A stretch of 46,006 bases of DNA. Origin: Flavobacterium sp. Sd200 (GTDB taxonomy: Bacteria > Bacteroidota > Bacteroidia > Flavobacteriales > Flavobacteriaceae). The translations under genes and the position numbers were made by a program. The notes under the pieces are model-generated. The model was not told the DNA's origin and searched no databases. It saw only the letters and a program-made list of their open reading frames with translations. The stretch is from NCBI RefSeq assembly GCF_009826935.1, contig NZ_WUMN01000012.1:1-46006 (forward strand). The letters run 5' to 3'. This document shows positions 15,089 through 22,001 of this stretch, piece after piece (position 1 is the stretch's first letter; every line of letters starts with the position of its first letter).

Positions 15089-15461
15089 AAATGAGTATGA
15101 GTCAGTTAGGATTGCTTTTGAAACAGCAAACTTAATCGAGTTTAATAATAATATCGAATTTATTGTATTTGCTTCTTCACAATCGGCTAACACCATCGAT
15201 ATTAATCAATTTGATGTAATATTTATTGATATTGATTTATCTGTAAAGAGCATTCTTGATGGTTATAGTTTAATTAAAAATCTAATTGAAAATAATTCAG
15301 AAATATCAAAAAAAATTGTTGTGTTGACGGGTAATAATAAAATTAGAGAGGCATTTGCTACTAAAGGTATAGATTCGAATACTTTTCAATTAATTATTAA
15401 ACCAACTGATTTCATTCAAATAGCCAATTCCATTAATAAGGTTATTGGACAACAGGTGTAA
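15063..15461 (+). CDS. Stand-alone receiver domain protein
   Basis: A 132-residue single-domain response regulator. The likely phospho-acceptor is D56 in DVIFIDIDLS. The switch Thr is T89 in VVLTGN and the conserved Lys is K113 in IIKPTD. The acidic pair at the N-terminus is E9 and E11 instead of Asp-Asp. There is no DNA-binding or enzymatic output domain. The ATG at 15063 lies inside the kinase-like gene (26-base overlap); a second ATG at 15069 is also possible. It is the partner of the upstream kinase-like protein by position. The output is unknown, perhaps protein-protein contact with the two-TM protein. Confidence 0.75.
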   Translation: MNMKVAIFENEYESVRIAFETANLIEFNNNIEFIVFASSQSANTIDINQFDVIFIDIDLSVKSILDGYSLIKNLIENNSEISKKIVVLTGNNKIREAFATKGIDSNTFQLIIKPTDFIQIANSINKVIGQQV

Positions 15462-15481
15462 ATGATTTAATCTTATATTTC

Positions 15482-15572
15482 CCCGCTGGCGCGAGCCTCA
15501 GGCCCATGCTGGTAACAAAAACCATTATAAATTGTTGTGGTAAAGCACTAGCCTGAGACGCTCGCCAGCGGG
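15482..15572. repeat. REP-like GC-rich imperfect inverted repeat
   Basis: Two 22-base arms (15482-15503 and 15551-15572) match at 17 positions: both ends share CCCGCTGGCG and CTCAGGC, with a different 5-base centre. The loop is 47 bases. The GC content stands out against the AT-rich cassette immediately before it. It looks like a REP/MITE-type element and marks the right border of the cassette. Confidence 0.6.
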
Positions 15573-15591
15573 ATTGGTGTAATAAAACAAA

Positions 15592-15620
15592 TAGATTGCT
15601 TCGTCGTTCCTCCTTAAAAC
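15592..15620 (-). repeat. Interspersed repeat copy, GAAGCAATC type
   Basis: On the minus strand it reads AAGGAGGAACGACGAAGCAATC, the same pattern as the copies near 4.3 kb. It ends about 10 bases before the apparent start of the lactonase gene. Confidence 0.45.
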
Positions 15621-15629
15621 CTCATCCTG

Positions 15630-16745
15630 TTGAATGCTAAACCCTACCTCCTATTCCTTTTACTATTTGTTATAAACACTTATGCGCAAAACACCTATGT
15701 GTTTTTAGGGTCTTATAATCAAAATCAGGTTAAAGAGGGTATTTATGTATATCAGCTGGATACGGTTAGTGGCAATCTCTCAAAAATTACCAGTGCCAAG
15801 ATGGGCAACCCGTCTTACCTGACGGTAACTAACCATGGTTTTCTATACGCCTGTACCAACACAAAAACTCCTAACGAAGGCAGCGTAAGTGCTTATAAAT
15901 TTGACCCAAAAAAGAAAAAACTAAGCTTTATAAACAAACAAAACAGCGAAGGCGAAAATCCGGTGTATGTATCGACAGATGCTTCGGGCAAATGGCTCGC
16001 AAACGGCAATTATACCGAGGCAGGTGTTACCCTCCACCCCATAAATCCCGATGGCAGTATTGGAGCAACAACACAAAACTTCAGGTACACCGAGGGCAGT
16101 GTCGACCCTAAGAGGCAGGAAAAGTCACATATACACTCAACTGTATTCTCCCCAAAAGGCGATTATCTTTTTGCCCCCGACCTTGGTGCTGATAAAATCA
16201 GAATATATAGTTTCCACCCCGAAAGCTCAGAACCATTGCAGTCCGCACCTCAATCTTTTATAAAGACCGTTGCAGGCAGTGGGCCAAGGCATTTTACATT
16301 TCATCCTAACGGCAAGTTTGCCTATTGTATTGAAGAAATGGGCGGGGCTGTTAGTGCATACACTTATAGCAATGGCAAATTGGACAACATTCAGCGCATT
16401 TACAGCCATCCCGAAACACTTACAGAAGGTTTTGAGAGTTCGGACATTCATATCTCCCCTGATGGGAAATTTCTTTATGCCACAAACCGTGGTAAAGAAA
16501 ACAACATTGCCCTATTTTCTGTTGCAGAAAACGGCATGCTGAAGCACTTGGGCTATCAGCCTACTTTGGGCAACCATCCCCGCATTTTTGCCATAAGCCC
16601 CAACGGTAAATTTTTAATTGTTGCGAATGTTAACAGCAACAGTGTAGTGGTTTTTAAACGGGATAAGGCAACAGGACTTCTTACAAAAGCAGGAAATGAT
16701 ACTACTGTAGAACACGTGTCTTGCGTTCAGATTGCGGAATATTAA
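15630..16745 (+). CDS. Secreted lactonase family (beta-propeller) protein
   Basis: A 371-residue 7-bladed beta-propeller of the 6-phosphogluconolactonase/lactonase family. A hydrophobic signal segment (LLFLLLFVINTYAQ) is followed by repeated blades with motifs such as NPSYLTV, GSGPRHFTFHPNGKFAYC and SDIHISPDGKFLYATNRG. The signal peptide places it in the periplasm or outside, so a role in sugar or lactone hydrolysis outside the cytoplasm is inferred; the substrate is unknown. The frame has no ATG: upstream is a stop at 15615-15617 and the best start is TTG at 15630. An ATG at 15634 is out of frame. A repeat copy lies directly upstream and may have replaced the original start. Confidence 0.85.
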   Translation: MNAKPYLLFLLLFVINTYAQNTYVFLGSYNQNQVKEGIYVYQLDTVSGNLSKITSAKMGNPSYLTVTNHGFLYACTNTKTPNEGSVSAYKFDPKKKKLSFINKQNSEGENPVYVSTDASGKWLANGNYTEAGVTLHPINPDGSIGATTQNFRYTEGSVDPKRQEKSHIHSTVFSPKGDYLFAPDLGADKIRIYSFHPESSEPLQSAPQSFIKTVAGSGPRHFTFHPNGKFAYCIEEMGGAVSAYTYSNGKLDNIQRIYSHPETLTEGFESSDIHISPDGKFLYATNRGKENNIALFSVAENGMLKHLGYQPTLGNHPRIFAISPNGKFLIVANVNSNSVVVFKRDKATGLLTKAGNDTTVEHVSCVQIAEY

Positions 16746-16785
16746 TCATTAAACACAACAAACCATTCGTTAAAAAGTATATTTT

Positions 16786-16818
16786 TTTGTTTTTGTAAAC
16801 TTTTCGTGTATACCTTTG
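16786..16818 (+). promoter_or_regulatory. Promoter of the small His/Cys-rich gene
   Basis: TTTG at 16786-16789 and TACCTTTG at 16811-16818 fit the Bacteroidota -33 and -7 elements with 21 bases between. Transcription would start near 16824, so the ATG at 16825 would be almost leaderless. A TTG at 16816 lies inside the -7 element and is not the start. Confidence 0.55.
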
Positions 16819-16824
16819 CAATTC

Positions 16825-17169
16825 ATGAAAAGAAAATTTGCATTATTTAATTTGGCCTTAATGGCAATAGTACAGTTTGCTATTGCTTACCAGTCTTTTC
16901 ATGCCTTTAGTCACACACACTATGCCACTGAGCATACACACACTGAACTAAAAAAACAATCGAAACATACTATTGCACAAGATCAGGTTCATGATGATGA
17001 AAGCTGTTCTGTTTGTGATTTTCACTTCGATTTTTTTGTTGAGCCACAGCAATTTTGCCTAAAGCTCGACTTCGATTTCTTCCAGATTCCTTACTATTAT
17101 GCCACAACAAAAAGCAATGCGTTTTTTGCAGGCAGTCTTTTTGCCTTAAGGGCACCCCCTATCGTTTAA
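16825..17169 (+). CDS. Small His/Cys-rich membrane protein (metal locus, copy 1)
   Basis: A 114-residue protein with an N-terminal hydrophobic helix (about 6-22). A His-rich stretch follows (SHTHYATEHTHTE), then an acidic CSVCDFHFDFF motif, an aromatic segment and a C-terminus ending LRAPPIV. It resembles in layout the small copper or metal-related DUF2946 proteins of Proteobacteria (N-terminal TM, CxxC, C-terminal RGPP), but I cannot assign it there. It is related to the protein at 19762 by the CxxCDFHF and RAPP blocks. It precedes a TonB-dependent receptor. A metal-binding periplasmic protein is the likely role. Confidence 0.75.
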   Translation: MKRKFALFNLALMAIVQFAIAYQSFHAFSHTHYATEHTHTELKKQSKHTIAQDQVHDDESCSVCDFHFDFFVEPQQFCLKLDFDFFQIPYYYATTKSNAFFAGSLFALRAPPIV

Positions 17170-17178
17170 GTATAAAGA

Positions 17179-17226
17179 GCCTCACCCCCGACCCCTCTCC
17201 AAAGGAGAGGGGAGTAGCTACACTCG
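17179..17226 (+). repeat. CTCTCC/GGAGAGG-type intergenic repeat
   Basis: A short palindromic core, CCCCTCTCCAAAGGAGAGGGG, flanked by CCTCACCCCC and by AGTAGCTACACTC. A nearly identical block follows the S9 peptidase gene (34611-34656), and an inverted copy lies at 17311-17340. This is a familiar dispersed intergenic element in Bacteroidota. Confidence 0.65.
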
Positions 17227-17310
17227 TATTCTACAGTTACGTGTTGTTTTGCATATTGGTTTACATCATGATGCGAAGAAACAGTTTACATACGTAGCAC
17301 ATTTGAGTTA

Positions 17311-17340
17311 CCCTCTCCTTTGTAGAGGGGTTAGGGGTTA
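17311..17340 (-). repeat. CTCTCC/GGAGAGG-type repeat, inverted copy
   Basis: Its minus strand reads TAACCCCTAACCCCTCTAC followed by AAAGGAGAGGG, the same element as at 17179 in opposite orientation, about 85 bases away. The two copies bracket the spacer upstream of the TonB-dependent receptor gene. Confidence 0.6.
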
Positions 17341-17386
17341 GACTATCACACCTTAAAAGAATCTTTCTTTTTACCCCACATTCCAC

Positions 17387-19762
17387 ATGAAAATTTATTT
17401 TACGCTCCTGCTCCTACTGGCAGGCAGCCTGTGTGCATTTGCCCAGCATACTTTAAAGGGCAAAATAACCACAGTACAAAACCAGCCTTTAGATGGGGCA
17501 CATATACATATAGGGCAACTGCACGCCACTACCCTGCCCGACGGCACCTATACCCTTACCGGGATTGGGTCGGGCAATCAGCATGTGGTGGTGTCTTACA
17601 TTGGCTATAAAAGCGTGGTAAAAGACATTGAATTTTACGGAAATGAAACGCTAAATGTAAACCTGCAGCCTGAAAGCACCCAGCTACAGGAAGTGGTTTT
17701 GAACGAAAGTGCCTCCCAAAGGGAAAAGAAAAGCACGGCAAACAGTGTTGAGACCGTTAGCAGCGATTACATACGTAAAAATATGGGGGGCAGCCTTATG
17801 CAGTCGCTCGACAACATAGGTGGCATAAGTACCATTGCCATAGGCTCCGGGCAGTCTAAACCCATAATAAGGGGGCTTGGGTTTAACCGCGTAGTTGTAA
17901 CCGAAAGCGGCATTAAGCACGAAGGCCAGCAATGGGGAGCAGACCATGGGCTGGAAATAGACCAGTATGCCGTGGGCAGCGTAAAACTGGTTAAAGGCCC
18001 GATGTCGTTACTGTACGGGTCAGACGCTATTGGCGGGATTATAGAGATAGAGAAACCCAAACCTCCAATGCCCAATACTTTTGGCGGGTCTGTAGAACTT
18101 ACAGGCAAAAGCAACAACAACCTGTACGGCTCATCTTTAAACCTGTATGGGCGTAACCACAATTATTTTTTTGATGCCAGGGTTACTGCATTAGATTATG
18201 CCGATTATAAGGTTCCGGTAGACCACATCAATATTTATTCTTATAAGGCCCCATTATACAAAAACAGGCTGAGGAACACGGCAGGTAACGAACTGAACCT
18301 GCATTTGAGCACCGGTTATGTGGCAGATAATTTCAGCTCTATATTCTACATCAGCAACCTGCACACTAAGAGCGGACTGTTTGCCAATGCACATGGTCTT
18401 GAGCCGCGCAATGTAAACACTGGCCTCCATGATGCGTCTGACAGAGATATACAAAACCCATATCAGGATGTAGACCACTTTAAAATTATCAATCGCACCA
18501 AATTTAAAATAGGCAGCAACCATTTTGCCGAAATTGAGGCAGGTTACCAAAACAACTTCCGGCAGGAATTTAGCGACTACATAAGCCACGGGGCTATGTC
18601 TCCTGTATATCCTGATTATATGGTAATCCCTGAAACGCTGGAAAGGGAATTCAATAAAAATGTATATTCGCTTAACGCAAGAGACAAATTTACTGCAGGC
18701 AGTCACGAAATAACCGTAGGCTTTAATGCCGAACATCAGAACAACAATTCGGGTGGATGGGGCTTTATTATTCCAAGTTATGTGCAATCGTCAGCAGGGG
18801 TGTTTGCTTATGATAAGATAACATTCTCTCAAAAACTATTGCTGCACCTTGGTGCCCGATACGACTATGGACACATAAAAACCAAAAATTATTTTGATTG
18901 GTTTGCAACTACAGTAGATGGCACCCCACAATACCTGCAAAGGGCATTTGCTATGAGCCGTTCCTTCAACAGCCCAAGTTGGGCTGTGGGATTAAATTAC
19001 AATCTTGAAAGCTGGTCTTTTAAAGCTAATGTAGGGCAAAGCTTCAGGATGCCTATTGTAAAAGAGCTGGCCTCAAACGGGGTTAACTACCATCAGTTTA
19101 GCTATGAGCTGGGCAACGCAGACCTTGATGCCGAAAAATCGTACCAGTTAGACCTTGGTGCATCATGGCAAAAAAACGGGTTTGAGGTAGAAGTGTCGCC
19201 TTTCCTCAACTATTTCCCTAACTATATATACCTCAACCCTACGCCTAATTATGATTTTGCTTATGGGGCAGGAAACCAGATATTTAATTATACACAAAGC
19301 AGGGTATTGCGCTATGGTGGAGAAGTAAAGGCAAATTACACATTCTACAGCCATTACACCGTGGGCGTTGTGGGCGAATATGTGTACAGCGAACAAAAAT
19401 CAGGGCCTAAAAAAGGGTTTACACTGCCATTCTCGCCACCGGCATCGGCCTTATTCAGCTTTAACTACAATACAGATATTAAGAATTTTAAAAACCTGTA
19501 TGCAGGTATAGACTACAGGCTTACAGCAAGACAAAACCTTATTGTTCCGCCCGAGAATAAAACACCCGGCTATAGCCTTATCAACCTGTCGTTTGGCGGA
19601 GATATACCGTTTTATAAACAACATATAACATTAAACCTGCAGGTGCAAAACCTGCTTAATGCAAGCAACCTTAACCATACAAGCTTCTACCGCATAATAG
19701 GCGTGCCCGATCCGGGGCGCAATATAGTAGTATCGGCTAAAATTCCGTTTACGTTTAAATAG
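17387..19762 (+). CDS. TonB-dependent receptor (probable metal uptake)
   Basis: A 791-residue outer-membrane receptor. A signal peptide ends at AFAQ (about residue 20). A carboxypeptidase-D-like domain (about 22-100) has the typical GxGSGNQHVVVSYIGYK block. A TonB-box-like LQEVVLNES precedes the plug (about 115-220) with IRGLGFNRVVV and GPMSLLYGSDAIGGII. The 22-stranded barrel ends in a terminal F-T-F-K. It pulls a substrate across the outer membrane with TonB energy. The flanking His/Cys-rich proteins and His-rich lipoproteins point to zinc or copper rather than a sugar; there is no SusD partner. It overlaps the next gene by one base. Confidence 0.92.
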   Translation: MKIYFTLLLLLAGSLCAFAQHTLKGKITTVQNQPLDGAHIHIGQLHATTLPDGTYTLTGIGSGNQHVVVSYIGYKSVVKDIEFYGNETLNVNLQPESTQLQEVVLNESASQREKKSTANSVETVSSDYIRKNMGGSLMQSLDNIGGISTIAIGSGQSKPIIRGLGFNRVVVTESGIKHEGQQWGADHGLEIDQYAVGSVKLVKGPMSLLYGSDAIGGIIEIEKPKPPMPNTFGGSVELTGKSNNNLYGSSLNLYGRNHNYFFDARVTALDYADYKVPVDHINIYSYKAPLYKNRLRNTAGNELNLHLSTGYVADNFSSIFYISNLHTKSGLFANAHGLEPRNVNTGLHDASDRDIQNPYQDVDHFKIINRTKFKIGSNHFAEIEAGYQNNFRQEFSDYISHGAMSPVYPDYMVIPETLEREFNKNVYSLNARDKFTAGSHEITVGFNAEHQNNNSGGWGFIIPSYVQSSAGVFAYDKITFSQKLLLHLGARYDYGHIKTKNYFDWFATTVDGTPQYLQRAFAMSRSFNSPSWAVGLNYNLESWSFKANVGQSFRMPIVKELASNGVNYHQFSYELGNADLDAEKSYQLDLGASWQKNGFEVEVSPFLNYFPNYIYLNPTPNYDFAYGAGNQIFNYTQSRVLRYGGEVKANYTFYSHYTVGVVGEYVYSEQKSGPKKGFTLPFSPPASALFSFNYNTDIKNFKNLYAGIDYRLTARQNLIVPPENKTPGYSLINLSFGGDIPFYKQHITLNLQVQNLLNASNLNHTSFYRIIGVPDPGRNIVVSAKIPFTFK

Positions 19763-20112
19763 TGAAACAAAAAAAATACATATACAGCATGCGCGCCATT
19801 GTACTGGTGCTTTTGTTTACGGCACCCCTGCTCGTAAACCCGCTGCATTTTGTATTTGTCAAGCATAAAACGCCACATAACCATAGCGGTGTTAAAGCTA
19901 TGGTAGCAGAAAAAGAACAGGATTGCAGCTATTGCGATTTTCATTTTTCGGGGTTTATAACAGGCTTTCAATTATATGAGCCAACCCATTTTATAAACCA
20001 CCTTTACAAAGCTGTTACCGCTTTTACTTATTGCATTGTACCTGTTTTTATAATCAGGCTTTATTCAGGCAGGGCACCACCAATGGTAACCGTACTTTTA
20101 AGCTTCCCATAA
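19762..20112 (+). CDS. Small His/Cys-rich membrane protein (metal locus, copy 2)
   Basis: A 116-residue protein with an N-terminal hydrophobic helix (about 9-26). It has HFVFVKHKTPHNHSG, then CSYCDFHFSGF, an aromatic segment with a possible second hydrophobic helix, and a C-terminus with GRAPPMV. The CxxCDFHF and RAPP blocks show it is a paralogue of the protein at 16825. I list the GTG at 19762, which overlaps the receptor stop by one base; an ATG at 19789 would also give a good signal anchor. Its coupling to the receptor suggests it works with it, probably handing on or sensing the metal. Confidence 0.75.
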   Translation: MKQKKYIYSMRAIVLVLLFTAPLLVNPLHFVFVKHKTPHNHSGVKAMVAEKEQDCSYCDFHFSGFITGFQLYEPTHFINHLYKAVTAFTYCIVPVFIIRLYSGRAPPMVTVLLSFP

Positions 20113-20153
20113 ATGCCATTTAAACATATATCAATAAGAATACAATCATAAAA

Positions 20154-20918
20154 ATGACAAAATACATATCTAAAATAACCGCAATTTTTTCTTTAATAGC
20201 AATCGCCTCATTAACTTCATGTAGTAATGACGATGATGCCGCACCGGTGGCCGCATTAACGGTAGAGTTTACCGAAGTAGGCCACGGGGGCACTCCGCCA
20301 CACGCGCATGCAGGCGAAGACCTGCACCTTGAAGCAGAAATTTTAGCAGAAGCAAAAATTGCAAATGTGGTTATAGAAATACATAGCGAAACCGACGCTT
20401 CGGCTCCTGAAATTACAGCAGCTTACAGCGATTACAACGGGCTTCGCAATGCTACATTCCATAAGCATGTAGATATTCCTGCAACACAGCCTGCAGGTAT
20501 TTACCACCTTCACCTAACAGTAACTGATGCTAATGGCCAGACAAAAACGGCAGAATCTAACCTTGAAATACTTCCCGCTGAAACCGATAGTTCTATTGCT
20601 ATCGAAATAACCGAACTTGGACATGGCACTGCCGGCAGTTTTCACACGCATGTTGGCGAAGAAATGCATGTAGAAGGCACAATAACATCTGAACATGCCA
20701 TTGCCACCGTAGTTGTAGAGATACATAACGAAAGTGATGCCACAGCTCCTGAAATTGAGCAAACATATACTAACTATGCCGGACAAACCAATGCTGAGTT
20801 CCACGAACATATAGCCATACCTACAAACCAGCCTACAGGTCATTACCATTTTCACATTACTGTGACTGATGATGAAGGACATTCGCATACAGAAGAGTAT
20901 GAACTTGAAATAGAATAA
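20154..20918 (+). CDS. His-rich lipoprotein with two DUF4625 repeats
   Basis: A 254-residue lipoprotein with a lipobox LTSC (Cys near residue 23) followed by SNDDD. Two Ig-like DUF4625 repeats follow, about residues 38-142 and 147-254. Each opens with a GHG block and HxH/HxG-EDLH or EEMH, has a VVVEIH or VVIEIH strand, an FHxHxxIP motif and a YHxHxTVTD strand. The histidines fall at the same places in both, so they probably form a metal site. The last stretch, DEGHSHTEEYELEIE, is also His-rich. It is probably a surface or periplasmic metal-binding lipoprotein serving the upstream receptor. Confidence 0.85.
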   Translation: MTKYISKITAIFSLIAIASLTSCSNDDDAAPVAALTVEFTEVGHGGTPPHAHAGEDLHLEAEILAEAKIANVVIEIHSETDASAPEITAAYSDYNGLRNATFHKHVDIPATQPAGIYHLHLTVTDANGQTKTAESNLEILPAETDSSIAIEITELGHGTAGSFHTHVGEEMHVEGTITSEHAIATVVVEIHNESDATAPEIEQTYTNYAGQTNAEFHEHIAIPTNQPTGHYHFHITVTDDEGHSHTEEYELEIE

Positions 20919-20924
20919 TAACCC

Positions 20925-20949
20925 TGTGCGGAGGCACAGCCTCCGCACA
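20925..20949 (+). promoter_or_regulatory. Intercistronic hairpin between the two DUF4625 genes
   Basis: A 10-bp perfect stem (20925-20934 and 20940-20949) with loop CACAG, extendable by one pair. Only a short T run follows, so it may act as a partial terminator or as an mRNA stability element that sets the ratio of the two lipoproteins. Confidence 0.5.
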
Positions 20950-20959
20950 AAATTTTACA

Positions 20960-21448
20960 ATGATTATGAAAAATATAAAATTTGCAGCCTTTATTATGGC
21001 GACAGCCTTTGCATTAAACTCATGCAGCAGCGACGATTCATCATCATCTATAGATGATGTTAAGCCTGCAATAGACACGTCAATATCGGGCGCGTTCCCA
21101 ACAAGTTGCGCAACGGTAAGAAGAGGTAGTGTTATACCATTTAAAGCACTGTTCTCAGACAATGTGGCTTTGGGTGCTTACAGCATTAACATTCACAACA
21201 ACTTCGACCATCATTCGCATGATACCGAAGTAGATTCGTGCCCTTTTGATGCCATAAAAACACCTGTAAACCCGTGGACGCAAACACTAACATTTACTAT
21301 ACCTGTCAACTCGAAAGAGTTTACAGCGCAACAGGAAATTACTGTTCCGGCTGATATAGATACGGGCGATTATCATTTTATGATACAACTTACCGATGCC
21401 CAGGGCTGGGCCACTATGAGGGGCATAAGCTTTAAAATTATAGAATAA
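20960..21448 (+). CDS. DUF4625 lipoprotein
   Basis: A 162-residue lipoprotein (ATG at 20960, or 20966 for a tighter start) with lipobox ALNSC and a Ser/Asp-rich linker. It has one DUF4625 Ig-like domain, with GSVIPFKALFSDN, NIHNNFDHHSHD and YHFMIQLTDAQGW. Two cysteines (in TSCATV and DSCPFD) could form a disulphide or metal site. It has one domain where its upstream neighbour has two and fewer histidines, concentrated in the DHHSHD loop. It is the last gene of the receptor unit, followed by a strong terminator. Confidence 0.82.
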   Translation: MIMKNIKFAAFIMATAFALNSCSSDDSSSSIDDVKPAIDTSISGAFPTSCATVRRGSVIPFKALFSDNVALGAYSINIHNNFDHHSHDTEVDSCPFDAIKTPVNPWTQTLTFTIPVNSKEFTAQQEITVPADIDTGDYHFMIQLTDAQGWATMRGISFKIIE

Positions 21449-21465
21449 TTTAAATTCATCATTGT

Positions 21466-21502
21466 AAAAAATCCTTGCTGCGGTAAGGATTTTTTATTTT
21501 AT
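21466..21502 (+). terminator. Rho-independent terminator of the receptor/DUF4625 unit
   Basis: A perfect 11-bp stem (21466-21476 and 21485-21495) around an 8-base loop, with a T-rich tail. It starts 18 bases after the stop of the second DUF4625 gene and ends the run of genes from 17387. Confidence 0.8.
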
Positions 21503-21585
21503 AAAAATTTCATTAAAAAATTACAAATTAAATTATTAAATTTAGGAATGATTTAGAATTTGATATTAACTCAAAACTTGTGCTT

Positions 21586-21963
21586 ATGAATTCACAGTTT
21601 ACTAAAATCATCAGGATTCTTTTAGGACTCATCCTTATTGTATTCGGAACCAATAAAATTTACGCTTTCATCCCCCTACCCCAACCTCCTGCCGAAGCTG
21701 CCCGCTTTATGGAATCTCTTGCAGACACCGGCTATGTACTTACTGTAGTTGCCATCTTAGAGATCATGATAGGGATAATGCTCATTTTAAAACTTTATGT
21801 ACCCTTTGCGCTATTGGTTTTGGTTCCCATTTCGCTTAATATTTTACTTTTTCATTTGTTTTTAGACATTCCTGCCATAGGGGCGGCATTGCTGGTGGTG
21901 GCACTTAATGGTATTTTACTATACAAGCACAGACGAAAATACAAGCCGTTGTTTAGCGAATAA
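21586..21963 (+). CDS. DoxX-like membrane protein
   Basis: A 125-residue integral membrane protein with four helices (about residues 6-22, 48-67, 71-92 and 96-113). The first helix, IIRILLGLILIVFGTNKIYAF, is the DoxX-type opening, and the cytoplasmic tail is basic. DoxX-like proteins are small membrane proteins with varied roles, including redox systems; no specific role can be read here. I used the ATG at 21586 rather than the GTG two codons upstream. It lies alone between the DUF4625 terminator and the prolyl oligopeptidase gene, which has its own promoter. Confidence 0.78.
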   Translation: MNSQFTKIIRILLGLILIVFGTNKIYAFIPLPQPPAEAARFMESLADTGYVLTVVAILEIMIGIMLILKLYVPFALLVLVPISLNILLFHLFLDIPAIGAALLVVALNGILLYKHRRKYKPLFSE

Positions 21964-21979
21964 ACCATTTATTTTTTGT

Positions 21980-21987
21980 TACTTTTG
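21980..21987 (+). promoter_or_regulatory. -7 promoter element for the prolyl oligopeptidase gene
   Basis: TACTTTTG is an exact TAnnTTTG match, 14 bases before the ATG at 22002. A TTTTTTG run just upstream is too close to be a -33 element. Confidence 0.55.
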
Positions 21988-22001
21988 TTTTAATCAACAA
22001 T

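Noticed and set aside
12693..15461. Assignment of the AT-rich cassette to the Detocs defence system
   Set aside because: Detocs has a kinase, a receiver protein and an enzymatic effector such as a nucleoside phosphorylase; no such effector is encoded here and the first protein is unlike it.
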